The position numbers were made by a program, and so were the translations under genes. The notes under the pieces are model-generated. The model made no database searches. It was not told where the DNA came from and saw nothing but the letters and a program-made list of their open reading frames with translations. Below, one piece after another: positions 32,515-40,989 of a DNA stretch of 64,000 nt (position 1 is its first letter; each line of letters starts with the position of its first letter). The stretch spans positions 33,236 through 97,235 of the forward strand of contig DATIDG010000107.1 of NCBI GenBank assembly GCA_035456405.1, read 5' to 3'. This stretch comes from JAGVSZ01 sp035456405. Its GTDB lineage: Bacteria; Pseudomonadota; Gammaproteobacteria; Burkholderiales; SG8-39.

Positions 32515-34218
32515 TTACCGCGCCGACTCGATCGCCTCGACGCGCAGCGACAGGGCCTCCGTTCCGTTCCACTCGTCGATGCCGAGCGCGTACGCGGCAT
32601 TGACGCGCGCCGGCACGGGCTCGGCCCGGCGGAACATTATCGCGTCGTACCGCGCGCCCGCGCGCGCGACCCGCAGGCGCAGGTGGCGCTCGCCGACCAG
32701 GCGCTGGCTCTCGACCTCGAACTCGTCGGCGAAGAGCGGCTGCGGGAAGCCCTGGCCCCACACTTCGTCGCCCAGCATCCGCGCGACGTCCAGGCTGGCG
32801 TATCCGGGCTCGAGCGACCCGTCGGTCTCGACCGTGCGCGCAAGCGCTGCCGGATCCACCATCTCCCGCACCGCCGCGTCGAAGGCCGCGCGGAACCGCT
32901 CGACGTCATCGGCACACAGGACGAGACCCGCGGCAGCAGCGTGGCCGCCGAAGCGCAGGATGAGCCCGGGCGAGCGCTTGGAAACGAGGTCGAGCGCGTC
33001 GCGCAGGTGGAGCCCCGGGATCGACCTGCCCGAGCCGCGCAGCTCGCCGCTGCCGGCCTGGGCGAGCGCGATCACGGGGCGGTGGTGGCGATCCTTCAGC
33101 CGGCCGGCGAGCAGGCCCACGACGCCCTGGTGCCAGCGCTCGTCGTAGAGGACGAGGCTCGCCGCATCGCCGACGTCGACGTCAGCGAGCACGGCCTCCG
33201 CGTCGCGGCGCATCGACTCCTCGACTCGCTGCCGCTCGCGGTTCAGGCGATCGAGTTCCTGCGCGATGTTCAGGGCGCGCGCGTAGTCCGCCGTGGCGAG
33301 GGCCTCGATGCCGAGCCGCATGTCGGCGAGCCGGCCTGCGGCGTTGATGCGCGGCCCGAGCGCGAAGCCCAGGTCGAAGGTGCGAGCCCGGCGTGCGTCC
33401 CGTCCCGCAGCGCCGAAGAGCGCGGCGATGCCCGGCTGCATGCGCCCAGCGCGCATGCGCTTCAGGCCCTGGGTCACGAGCACGCGGTTGTTGCGGTCGA
33501 GCCGCACGACGTCGGCGACCGTCCCGAGCGCGACCAGGTCGAGCAGGTCGGCCAGGTTGGGTTCCGCGCGAGCCGCGAACGCACCGCGCCGCCGCAGCTC
33601 GGCGCGCAGCGCGAGCATCACGTAGAACATGACCCCGACCCCGGCGATCGCCTTGCTCGGAAACGGACACCCGGGCTGGTTCGGATTGACGATGCACGCG
33701 GCGTCGGGCAGCTCGTCGGCGGGGAGGTGGTGGTCGGTGACCAGCGTCGCGATTCCCAATTCGTGCGCGCGTGCGATGCCGTCGAAGCTCGCGATGCCGT
33801 TGTCCACGGTGACGATCAGGTCGGGCCGCGCCGGCGCGACTAGCTCCACGACCTGCGGCGAGAGTCCGTAGCCCGTCTCGAATCGGTTGGGCACGAAATA
33901 GTCGACTCGCGCGCCCAAGGCGGTGAGCGCGCGCAGTCCGACGGCACATGCAGTCGCCCCGTCGCAGTCGTAGTCGGCGACGATCAGCAGCCGCTTCCCG
34001 GTGCTGATGTGGTCGGCAAGAAGCGCTGCGGCCGCGTCTGCGCTCTTCAGCTCCGACGGGGAGATCAGCGCGCCCAGCTCGCAGTCAAGCTCGCCCGGCG
34101 CGCGCACGCCGCGTGCGGCGAAGAGGCGCGACAGCAGCGGGTGCACGCCAGCCTGCGCGAGCGTGCGTTCGGCAGCGAGCGGCACTTTGCGCGCGACGAT
34201 GCCGCTGGCGGCCGTCAT
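32515..34218 (-). CDS. recJ: Single-stranded-DNA-specific exonuclease RecJ
   Basis: RecJ degrades single-stranded DNA 5'->3' in recombination and mismatch repair. The 567 residues contain the DHH-family metal motifs IVADYDCDGATA (about 84-95), VTVDNGIAS and VTDHHLPADELP. The DHHA1 part with FGGHAAAAGL and the C-terminal OB fold follow. The ATG at 34218 overlaps the stop of the rpfE-type gene (ATGA), so the two are translationally coupled. A long upstream extension of the open frame is an artefact of GC content. Confidence 0.95.
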   Translation of the reverse strand: MTAASGIVARKVPLAAERTLAQAGVHPLLSRLFAARGVRAPGELDCELGALISPSELKSADAAAALLADHISTGKRLLIVADYDCDGATACAVGLRALTALGARVDYFVPNRFETGYGLSPQVVELVAPARPDLIVTVDNGIASFDGIARAHELGIATLVTDHHLPADELPDAACIVNPNQPGCPFPSKAIAGVGVMFYVMLALRAELRRRGAFAARAEPNLADLLDLVALGTVADVVRLDRNNRVLVTQGLKRMRAGRMQPGIAALFGAAGRDARRARTFDLGFALGPRINAAGRLADMRLGIEALATADYARALNIAQELDRLNRERQRVEESMRRDAEAVLADVDVGDAASLVLYDERWHQGVVGLLAGRLKDRHHRPVIALAQAGSGELRGSGRSIPGLHLRDALDLVSKRSPGLILRFGGHAAAAGLVLCADDVERFRAAFDAAVREMVDPAALARTVETDGSLEPGYASLDVARMLGDEVWGQGFPQPLFADEFEVESQRLVGERHLRLRVARAGARYDAIMFRRAEPVPARVNAAYALGIDEWNGTEALSLRVEAIESAR

Positions 34219-35234
34219 GCGGTGGCCGCGTAGGCGGCGAGCGGGCGCGGCCGCCGCCAGAAGTAGCGCAGATCCTGGCGCGTCGTTTCGACGTCGAGCG
34301 CACCGCCGGCGCCGATCGCATGCAGCGTCACCATGCCGATCCGGCCGGCGCGGAGGGCGGCAAGGAGCGGCGCGAACCAGTCGCGCTCCAGCGCCGCGAG
34401 CCGTTCCGCCCAGGTCGCGGCGTCGCCGTAGTCGGCAGCGACGCGCAACGGGTCGAGGACGATCAGCTCGACGCCTTCGTGCGCCGCCGTCCGCAGCCAG
34501 CGCTCGCCGTCCTCGGGCAGCGGCATCACCGCGCCGCCGGACGCGAGCGCGAGCCCGGCAGCGAGCGGGCTCGCCGCGCGAACGCGCGCAAAGGCGCGCG
34601 TGGCGGGCCGCTGCAGCCGCCCGCCGCCCCACAGCCAGACCGCGTTGATCGATGGCGCACCACGCGCCTCGCGCGCCTCGTTCACCCCGTGGGCGTGCAG
34701 CACCATCTGCATCTCGTTCGCGAGGGCATCGAAGCGCGCTTTTCCGGCGCCGGAGGGCTTCTCGAGCCGCCGCCCCCGCGCGGCGGCGAGCGGCGGCGCG
34801 GACCAGGACAGAGGCTCGGCGGCCCGTACGTACCACCGCTCGGGCTGCAGCGGAAAGAAGCTGAGCCCGGCGGGTGCGAAGTGGCTATTCAGGCTCTCGA
34901 CGAGCGCCTCGGCCTCGTCGCGCGCGAGCTCGAACAGCGCCGCGTCCATCGGCACCAGGTGATCCAGGTTGACGCGCATGTGGCACGGCTCCGCGCACAG
35001 CCACCACGAGTCGCCCGGCTCGCCGCCGTCGGCGAGGAGCGCATACGGCGCCGCGCCGTCGCCCGCGAGACTCCAACGGGCGAGGAGCCACGCCTCGAGT
35101 CCGGACTCGCGCCCGGCGGTGCGGCGCCCCTTCGCTAGCAGCGACTCGAGCGCACGGAGCCGGCGGTCGTGCGCCAGCGGTGTCGTCGCCGGCTCGGGCC
35201 AGAACAGATCGGGGATTGCGACGTGGACGTTCAT
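34215..35234 (-). CDS. RpfE-type conserved protein (phosphoglycerate-mutase-like)
   Basis: The 339-residue cytoplasmic protein belongs to the group annotated as regulatory protein RpfE type, usually encoded right beside recJ in beta- and gammaproteobacteria (the Xanthomonas rpf region has the same pair). Visible conserved blocks are MNVHVAIPDLFWP, WWLCAEPCHMRVNLDHLVPMD, NEMQMVLHAHGVNEARE, INAVWLWGGGRL and the closing RQDLRYFWRRPRPL. The His-rich and WLWGGG motifs resemble the cofactor-independent phosphoglycerate mutase superfamily (apgM-like). The biochemical role is unknown. The gene overlaps recJ by 4 bases. Confidence 0.8.
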   Translation of the reverse strand: MNVHVAIPDLFWPEPATTPLAHDRRLRALESLLAKGRRTAGRESGLEAWLLARWSLAGDGAAPYALLADGGEPGDSWWLCAEPCHMRVNLDHLVPMDAALFELARDEAEALVESLNSHFAPAGLSFFPLQPERWYVRAAEPLSWSAPPLAAARGRRLEKPSGAGKARFDALANEMQMVLHAHGVNEAREARGAPSINAVWLWGGGRLQRPATRAFARVRAASPLAAGLALASGGAVMPLPEDGERWLRTAAHEGVELIVLDPLRVAADYGDAATWAERLAALERDWFAPLLAALRAGRIGMVTLHAIGAGGALDVETTRQDLRYFWRRPRPLAAYAATA

Positions 35235-35285
35235 CTGCCGCGTGGTTCCAGTCTAGCACGCACCCGCAGGTATACTTCCCGCACC

Positions 35286-36527
35286 TTGCAGTACGAGCTC
35301 TTCATCGGCCTGCGCTACACGCGCGCAAAGCGCCGCAACCACTTCATCTCCGTCATTTCGCTGATCTCGATGCTCGGGATCGCGCTGGGGGTTGCCGCGC
35401 TGATCACGGTGCTCTCGGTGATGAACGGGTTCCAGAAGGAGGTGCGGGCGCGCATCCTGAGCGTGGTTTCGCACGTCCAGATCACCGGTCCCGGCGGACA
35501 GCTCGCACAGTGGCAGCGCGTGGCCGAGGCCGCCCGGCGCAACCCGGAAGTCGCCGCCGCTGCGCCGTACGTGAACGGCCAGGCGATGCTCGTCAACGAG
35601 GCGACGGCGCGCGGCGCGCTCGTGCGCGGCGTCGACCCCGCGCTCGAAGCCCGAGTCGCGGAGCTTGGGAACAGGATGGTCGCAGGCCGCCTCGATGCCC
35701 TGCAGTCGGGGGAGTTCGGGATCGTCCTCGGCGCCGACCTCGCCCGCGGCCTGCGCGTGTTCCCCGGCGACCGGGTCACGGTCATCGCGCCCCAGGGGCT
35801 GGTGACGCCGGCCGGCATCGTGCCGCGGTTGAAGCAGTTCCGCGTCGTCGGCCTGTTCGAGGTGGGTCACTACGAGTACGACAGCGGGCTCGCGCTGATG
35901 CACCTGGATGACGCGCAGCGGCTCTATCAGCTCGGCGACGAGGTATCGGGCGTGCGCCTCAAGCTCGCCGACCTCTTCGAGTCGCGGCGCGTCGCGCGCG
36001 AGCTGTACCGCGAGATCGGGGGCGACATCCTGATCAGCGACTGGACCCGCAGCCACGCCAACTTCTTCCGTGCGGTCGAGATCGAGAAGACGATGATGTT
36101 CATCATCCTGATGCTCATCGTCGCGGTGGCGGCGTTCAACGTCGTCTCCACGCTGGTCATGGTGGTCACCGACAAGCAGGCCGACATCGCGATCCTGCGC
36201 ACGCTCGGCGCCACCCCGCGCAGCATCATGCAGGTGTTCATGGTGCAGGGCGTGGTGATCGGCGTGCTCGGGACTCTGCTCGGAGCCGCGGGCGGCGTCG
36301 CGCTCGCGCTCAACATCGACGTCGTCGTGCCATTCCTCGAGCGGCTTCTGAAGATCCAGTTCCTGTCCAAGGAGGTGTACTTCATCACCGAGCTGCCGTC
36401 GGACCTGCACGCCGCCGACGTAATCGCGATCACGTCGGTCGCGCTCGTGCTCGCGCTCGTCGCCACGATCTACCCGAGCTGGCGCGCCTCGCGCGTGCGC
36501 CCCGCCGAAGCTCTGCGTTATGAGTGA
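35286..36527 (+). CDS. lolC: Lipoprotein-releasing ABC transporter permease LolC
   Basis: LolC(E) with LolD extracts lipoproteins from the inner membrane and hands them to LolA. The 413 residues start LQYELFIGLRYTRAKRRNHFISVISLISMLGIALGVAAL (membrane helix 1, about 25-45). A large periplasmic domain (about 50-270) and three C-terminal helices with the MacB/FtsX-type VLRTLGATPRSIMQVFMVQG motif follow. The start is TTG at 35286; the next in-frame ATG would remove helix 1. A TATACT at 35271-35276 would give transcription starting within about three bases of this codon, so the message may be nearly leaderless. The gene overlaps lolD by 8 bases. Confidence 0.9.
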   Translation: MQYELFIGLRYTRAKRRNHFISVISLISMLGIALGVAALITVLSVMNGFQKEVRARILSVVSHVQITGPGGQLAQWQRVAEAARRNPEVAAAAPYVNGQAMLVNEATARGALVRGVDPALEARVAELGNRMVAGRLDALQSGEFGIVLGADLARGLRVFPGDRVTVIAPQGLVTPAGIVPRLKQFRVVGLFEVGHYEYDSGLALMHLDDAQRLYQLGDEVSGVRLKLADLFESRRVARELYREIGGDILISDWTRSHANFFRAVEIEKTMMFIILMLIVAVAAFNVVSTLVMVVTDKQADIAILRTLGATPRSIMQVFMVQGVVIGVLGTLLGAAGGVALALNIDVVVPFLERLLKIQFLSKEVYFITELPSDLHAADVIAITSVALVLALVATIYPSWRASRVRPAEALRYE

Positions 36528-37239
36528 GGCGGGAAACGCGAGACGGGAAGCGGGAGGGGCGACAACCGCCGTCATCCGGTGCCGGGGATTGCAAAAGACC
36601 TACAACGAGGCCCGCGTCCCGGTACGGGTCCTGCTCGGCGTCGAAATGGAGGTGGCCGCCGGCGAGGTGGTCGCGATCGTCGGCGCTTCCGGCTCGGGCA
36701 AGAGCACGCTGCTCCACCTGCTCGGCGGACTCGATGGGGCGACGGCGGGCGAGGTGGAGGTCCTCGGCAGGGCGATGACCTCGCTCCCCGACGCCGAGCG
36801 GGGGCGGTTGCGGAACGAAGCGCTCGGCTTCGTGTACCAGTTCCATCACCTGCTGATGGAGTTCTCCGCGCTGGAGAACGTTGCCATGCCGCTCCTCATT
36901 CGCCGCATGCCCAAGGCCGAGGCGTACGAGCGGGCGGCGACGATCCTGCGCGAGGTGGGCCTCGGCGAGCGGCTCGATCACACGCCCGGGCAGCTCTCCG
37001 GCGGCGAACGGCAACGGGCGGCCCTCGCGCGCGCCCTCGTGACGCGTCCCGCGTGCGTGCTCGCCGACGAACCGACCGGGAACCTCGACCGCCACACCGC
37101 AGCCGCGGTCTACGGGCTGATGCTCGAGCTCAACCGCGCGTACCGGACGAGCTACGTAATCGTCACGCACGACCCCGCGCTCGCGGCGCGGGCGGACCGG
37201 GTGTTGCGGCTCGATGACGGCCGGCTCGCGCCGGCCTGA
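36520..37239 (+). CDS. lolD: Lipoprotein-releasing system ATP-binding protein LolD
   Basis: The 239-residue ABC ATPase drives the lipoprotein-releasing complex. Motifs are Walker A VGASGSGKSTLLHLLGGLD, Q-loop FVYQFHHLLMEFSALENVAMP (LolD-typical), signature LSGGERQRAALARAL, Walker B VLADEPTGNLD and the switch His in IVTHD. It begins inside the end of lolC, so the two are coupled. A perfect 7-bp-stem hairpin (GGCCGGC-TCGC-GCCGGCC, 37219-37236) covers the last codons and may end the transcript. No separate lolE is present, which suggests a homodimeric permease, as in many betaproteobacteria. Confidence 0.93.
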   Translation: MSEAGNARREAGGATTAVIRCRGLQKTYNEARVPVRVLLGVEMEVAAGEVVAIVGASGSGKSTLLHLLGGLDGATAGEVEVLGRAMTSLPDAERGRLRNEALGFVYQFHHLLMEFSALENVAMPLLIRRMPKAEAYERAATILREVGLGERLDHTPGQLSGGERQRAALARALVTRPACVLADEPTGNLDRHTAAAVYGLMLELNRAYRTSYVIVTHDPALAARADRVLRLDDGRLAPA

Positions 37240-37288
37240 GGCCGCGCGGGCGGCATTTGTGAAGCCCCTCTGGGCGTGGCCGGAGCGT

Positions 37289-37837
37289 TCAGGCGCCGCG
37301 CCGCCGCACCTTCCGCCGGCGCCACTGCACGACCACCCAGGCGCGCCACAGCACCTGGACCGCGACCCAGCCGAGCGCCGCGAGCGACAGCGCGAGCGTG
37401 AAGAGTCCGATGGCGAGCGGCCGCCCCAGCGCGAGGGCCCAGTGGGCAAGCGCGCCGAACCACTCTCCGATGTGCGACCAGGAGAACGCCGGCGGCTCGG
37501 CAATCGGACCGCTCGCCCCGCCGGTGAGGAGCGAGCCGATCCAGTACGCGACCACGTACAGCGGCACGATCGTTAGGGGGTTCGTGTAGAGCGTCGTGAG
37601 CAGTGCGACCGGCAGGTTCACGCGCAGCGGGATCGCGAGGATCGCCGCGGTCAGCATCTGCAACGGACCGGGCACGAGCCCCGAGAAGAGTCCGACCGCC
37701 ACGCCACCCGCCACCGAGTGACGGTTCAGGTGCCACAGGTTGGGATGGTGCAGGAACCGGGCGAACTTCCCGAGGTGCTTGTGGTTCCGGACCGAATCGT
37801 GGCTGGGGAGGTACTTCCGGAAGAGTTTTCGGGGCAT
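37289..37837 (-). CDS. DUF2062 membrane protein
   Basis: The 182-residue protein starts MPRKLFRKYLPSHDSVRNHKHL, with the HHPNLWHLNRHSVAGGVAVGLFSGLVPGPLQML block that defines DUF2062. Three or four membrane helices follow, including NPLTIVPLYVVAYWIGSLL. A basic C-terminus (QWRRRKVRRRGA) would lie in the cytoplasm. The function is not known. It is convergent with lolD and divergent from comEC. A TAGAAT -10-like hexamer (minus strand, 37895-37900) lies about 58 bases before the start. Confidence 0.85.
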   Translation of the reverse strand: MPRKLFRKYLPSHDSVRNHKHLGKFARFLHHPNLWHLNRHSVAGGVAVGLFSGLVPGPLQMLTAAILAIPLRVNLPVALLTTLYTNPLTIVPLYVVAYWIGSLLTGGASGPIAEPPAFSWSHIGEWFGALAHWALALGRPLAIGLFTLALSLAALGWVAVQVLWRAWVVVQWRRRKVRRRGA

Positions 37838-37925
37838 CGGGTTCGCCGGCTCGAGCGGCCGGGCCCGCGGGCCCGTCGGGCACTGAGGCGCAGGATTCTA
37901 TCCAGTTGTCACGAAACGAGGGCGG

Positions 37926-37953
37926 GAGAATTGCCGCGGCGGCGGCGATTCTC
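37926..37953. repeat. 12-bp-arm hairpin upstream of comEC
   Basis: GAGAATTGCCGC (37926-37937) and GCGGCGATTCTC (37942-37953) pair over 12 bases with one T-G wobble and a 4-base GGCG loop. It lies in the 182-base divergent gap between the DUF2062 gene and comEC, about 70 bases before the comEC start, where it could be an attenuator in the leader or a protein-binding site. The rest of the gap shows only a self-complementary CGGGCCCGCGGGCCCG run near 37859-37874. Confidence 0.6.
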
Positions 37954-38019
37954 TCCGCAAGATCAACCTCGCGCCCCTGCGGCGCGTTGAGCCCGGATGC
38001 CGGGCTGCCGCGTGACGCA

Positions 38020-40371
38020 GTGAGAATCGCCATCGTCGCCTTCGCCGCCGGCGTGTGGACCCTGCAGCAGCAGGCCACTCTGCCGGAGTGGGGCCTCGTG
38101 GCGACGCTCGGTGGCACGTTCGTCGCAGGCCTCGCCGCCGCGCACACGGTCGCGGCACGCTCCGCGCGCGGCGCGCAGGCGATCGCAGCCCTGGCGAGCC
38201 TCGCACTCGGCTTCTCGTTCGCGGCGGGAGTGGCGAAAGTGCGCCTTGCCGACCGGCTCGATGCCGTGGTGGAGGGCCGCGACGTCACGCTCGCCGGCGT
38301 CGTCGCGAGCCTGCCGCAGCCCTTCGAGCGCGGCGTGCGCTTCGAACTCGACGTCGAGCGGGTCGTGCCGACGACCGAGCCGTATCGCGCACCGTCGAGG
38401 ATACTCGTCTCCTGGTACAACGGCCTCACGCCCGAGGAGTTCCAGGAAGTCCTGCCGATCCGTGCCGGCGAGCGGTGGCGGTTCACGGTGCGGCTGCGCC
38501 GCCCGCACGGCAACTCGAACCCGCACGGCTTTGACTACGAGGGGTGGCTCCTCGAGCGCGGCATCGGCGCCACCGGCTACGTCCGGCCGCGCGGCGAACG
38601 GACGAAGCTCGCCGACATGGTGTGGACGCCGTCCTACGCGATCGAGCGCGCCCGCGAGCAGATCCGCACGAAGCTGTGGGACGCGCTTCCAGAACACCGG
38701 TACGCCGGCGTGCTCATTGCGCTCGCGATCGGCGACCAGCGCGCGATCGAGAGCGTCGACTGGGAGACGTTCACGCGCACCGGCGTCGGGCACCTGATGA
38801 GCATCTCGGGCCTGCATGTCACGATGGTTTCGGGTCTCTTCGCCGCGCTCGCCGCGGCGCTGTGGCGGCGCTCGCCGCGGCTCGTGCTCAGGCTGCCCGC
38901 ACGCAAGGCCGCGGCCGTCGCGGCGGTCGCCGCCGCGACGATCTACACGCTGCTCGCGGGTTTCGCGGTCCCGGCGCAGCGCACGCTCTACATGGTCACG
39001 GTCGTCGCGGTCGCGCTCTGGCTCGACCGCATGCAGTCGTCCTCGCGCGTGCTCGCGGCGGCGCTCGCGGTCGTGCTGCTGCTGGATCCCTGGGCCGTGA
39101 TGTCGCCCGGTTTCTGGCTGTCGTTCGGCGCAGTCGCCCTGATGCTCTATGTCGGTGCAGCCGATGCGGGCCGGGTCCACTGGCTCGCGCGATGGGGTCG
39201 AGTCCAGTGGGCAATAACGGTCGGACTCGCGCCGTTCGTGCTCCTGCTGTTCCAGCAGGTCTCGCTCATCGCGCCGGTCGCGAACGCGGTCGCCATCCCG
39301 GTGGTGAGCCTGCTGGTCACCCCGCTCGCGCTCGCCGCAGCGGTGACGCCGGGACCCTGGGTCGCGGAGATCGCGCATGCCGCCCTGGCGGCCCTCATGC
39401 AGGCGCTCGACTGGCTGGCACAGCTGCCCGGCGCCGCCTGGCGACAGCACGCTCCGGCGCCATGGGCAGCGGTGCTCGCGCTCGTCGGCGCGGCGTGGCT
39501 GCTCGCGCCGCGCGGGGTGCCCGCGCGGTACGCGGCGGCGGCGCTCTTCGTGCCGCTGTTCGCGGTGCGCCCGGCCGCTCCGGCCGACGGCGAGCTCCGG
39601 GTCACGTTCCTCGACGTCGGGCAGGGGCTCGCCGCGCTCGTGCGCACCCGGGAGCACTCACTCCTGTACGACGCCGGTCCCGCGTACAGTCTCGACGCCG
39701 ACGCCGGCGACCGCGTGGTGGTGCCGTTCCTGCGCGGGGAAGGGCTGGACCGGCTCGATGCGGTCGTCGTCACCCACAACGACGCGGATCACTCGGGCGG
39801 CGCGCGATCGGTGATGCGCACGCTGCCGGTCGGCGCGCTCTGGTCGTCGCTCGAACGGGACCACCCCGCGCAGAGCGACGCGCCGTACCGGCTGCCGTGC
39901 CGCGGCGGCGTGCGCTGGTCCTGGGACGGGTTCGCGTTCGAGCTACTCCACCCCCCGGCCTCGAGCTACGGCGACCCGTTCATCAGAGCGAACTCGCGGA
40001 GCTGCGTGCTGCGTGTGAGCGGCCCGGCCGGCGCGGTGTTGCTCACCGGCGACATCGAGGAGCGCGACGAGCGGTCCTTGCTCGCGGCGGGCGCCCCCCT
40101 GCGCGCCGACGTGCTGCTCGTGCCGCACCACGGCAGCGGCACCTCCTCCACGTCGGCGTTCATCGCTGCGGTGCAGCCGGCGCACGCGGTGTTCACGACC
40201 GGATATCGGAATCGGTTCGGCCATCCGAAGCCTGACGTGCTGACGCGGTATCTGGCGACGGGCGCAGCCGCCTGGCGCACCGATCGCGACGGCGCCGTAA
40301 CCCTCACGATTGCGAAAGACGGGGTGAGGCTGGCACGCCGTCGCGACGAGGCGCCGCGCTACTGGCGCTAG
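38020..40371 (+). CDS. comEC: DNA internalisation competence protein ComEC/Rec2
   Basis: ComEC forms the inner-membrane channel for single-stranded DNA in natural transformation. From the GTG at 38020 the product has 783 residues. There are N-terminal helices with an OB-fold (EGRDVTLAGVVASLPQPFERG...), then the Competence domain of many helices containing FTRTGVGHLMSISGLHVTMVSGL (about 240-265). A C-terminal metallo-beta-lactamase-like domain has TFLDVGQGLAALVRT, VTHNDADHSGG and VPHHGSGTSST. A TTG at 37987 is an alternative start; the far longer open frame upstream is unlikely. Other competence genes are not in this window, so whether the organism is transformable is open. Confidence 0.93.
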   Translation: MRIAIVAFAAGVWTLQQQATLPEWGLVATLGGTFVAGLAAAHTVAARSARGAQAIAALASLALGFSFAAGVAKVRLADRLDAVVEGRDVTLAGVVASLPQPFERGVRFELDVERVVPTTEPYRAPSRILVSWYNGLTPEEFQEVLPIRAGERWRFTVRLRRPHGNSNPHGFDYEGWLLERGIGATGYVRPRGERTKLADMVWTPSYAIERAREQIRTKLWDALPEHRYAGVLIALAIGDQRAIESVDWETFTRTGVGHLMSISGLHVTMVSGLFAALAAALWRRSPRLVLRLPARKAAAVAAVAAATIYTLLAGFAVPAQRTLYMVTVVAVALWLDRMQSSSRVLAAALAVVLLLDPWAVMSPGFWLSFGAVALMLYVGAADAGRVHWLARWGRVQWAITVGLAPFVLLLFQQVSLIAPVANAVAIPVVSLLVTPLALAAAVTPGPWVAEIAHAALAALMQALDWLAQLPGAAWRQHAPAPWAAVLALVGAAWLLAPRGVPARYAAAALFVPLFAVRPAAPADGELRVTFLDVGQGLAALVRTREHSLLYDAGPAYSLDADAGDRVVVPFLRGEGLDRLDAVVVTHNDADHSGGARSVMRTLPVGALWSSLERDHPAQSDAPYRLPCRGGVRWSWDGFAFELLHPPASSYGDPFIRANSRSCVLRVSGPAGAVLLTGDIEERDERSLLAAGAPLRADVLLVPHHGSGTSSTSAFIAAVQPAHAVFTTGYRNRFGHPKPDVLTRYLATGAAAWRTDRDGAVTLTIAKDGVRLARRRDEAPRYWR

Positions 40372-40385
40372 CGGATCGCCGTGCG

Positions 40386-40409
40386 TGACGCCGTCATTGA
40401 CGCCGTCAT
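40386..40409 (+). promoter_or_regulatory. Tandem palindromic operator over the promoter of the AP2-like gene
   Basis: TGACGCCGTCAT occurs twice in direct, abutting repeat (40386-40397, 40398-40409). Each unit holds a perfect 5-1-5 palindrome TGACG-C-CGTCA. The second unit runs into CATAAT (40407-40412), a good -10, and with a 16-base spacer GTGACG (40385-40390) matches the -35 consensus at 4 of 6. The operator therefore covers the whole promoter, so a dimeric repressor at both units is the simplest reading. Autoregulation by the downstream protein is possible but unproven. Confidence 0.65.
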
Positions 40410-40455
40410 AATGCGGGCGGCATACTGGGGGTCGGTCTCGAACCCTGTGCAGCGA

Positions 40456-40962
40456 ATGCCGAAAAACAGGAAGCAGTCGGCGGCCAACGCCCGCCGGCCG
40501 ATGTACGGAATCACGCGGGTCGATCACGAGCGCTCGCGCACCCACGCCTGGCGGGTCACGATCCAGCGCCAGGGCAAGATCCATGTCGGGCACTTCTCCG
40601 ACGGCGTCTTCGGGGGCCGCCAGAAGGCGCTCGCAGCCGCGAAGAAGTACCGCGACGGGCTCCTCGCCAAGTACCCGCCGCTCACCCGCAAGGCGTACTG
40701 CTCGATCCTCCGGCGCAACAACCGGTCCGGACTTGCCGGGGTGTCGTTCCACTCGGAGGTGATCGAGACCGAGCGGGGCCCGGTGGAGCGCCGGTTCTGG
40801 ATCGCGCGCCTCCCGCTCCAGCCGTGGCGCACGAAGCTCGTGAAGTTCTCGGTCGCCAAGTACGGCGCCGAGGAGGCTTTCCGCCGCGCAGTGAAGGCGC
40901 GGATGGACGCGCTGTCCGGGCTTTCCGGCACCTTCAACCCGGGCGCACCCCCCAAGCTCTAG
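40456..40962 (+). CDS. Protein with two AP2-like DNA-binding domains
   Basis: From the ATG at 40456 the 168-residue basic protein contains two copies of an AP2/integrase-N-like fold, three strands and a helix. Copy 1 (about 17-70) reads YGITRVDH...HAWRVTIQRQGKIHVGHF...ALAAAKKYRDGLL. Copy 2 (about 92-152) reads GLAGVSFHSE...RRFWIARLPLQPWRTKLVKFSV...EEAFRRAVKARMDAL. In plants such tandem AP2 domains bind GCC-containing DNA; in bacteria they occur mostly in phage or mobile-element nucleases and a few short proteins. No nuclease motif (HNH) is visible. It follows comEC by 85 bases, with its own tandem-palindrome promoter. A transcription-factor role is inference. Longer starts at 40411 and 40381 would overlap the operator. 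Confidence 0.7.
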   Translation: MPKNRKQSAANARRPMYGITRVDHERSRTHAWRVTIQRQGKIHVGHFSDGVFGGRQKALAAAKKYRDGLLAKYPPLTRKAYCSILRRNNRSGLAGVSFHSEVIETERGPVERRFWIARLPLQPWRTKLVKFSVAKYGAEEAFRRAVKARMDALSGLSGTFNPGAPPKL

Positions 40963-40987
40963 CGGCGCACCGCCTTGGGCGCGCCGC
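40962..40987. terminator. Hairpin between the AP2-like gene and the convergent transglutaminase gene
   Basis: GCGGCGC (40962-40968) and GCGCCGC (40981-40987) are inverted arms with a 12-base loop, exactly between two convergent stop codons. The stem is short and lacks a T-tract. Confidence 0.35.
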
Positions 40988-40989
40988 GC

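Noticed and set aside
40381..40455. N-terminal extension of the AP2-like protein starting at the GTG at 40381 or the ATG at 40411
   Set aside because: These codons lie inside the tandem palindromes and the -10 element, so the ATG at 40456 is more plausible.
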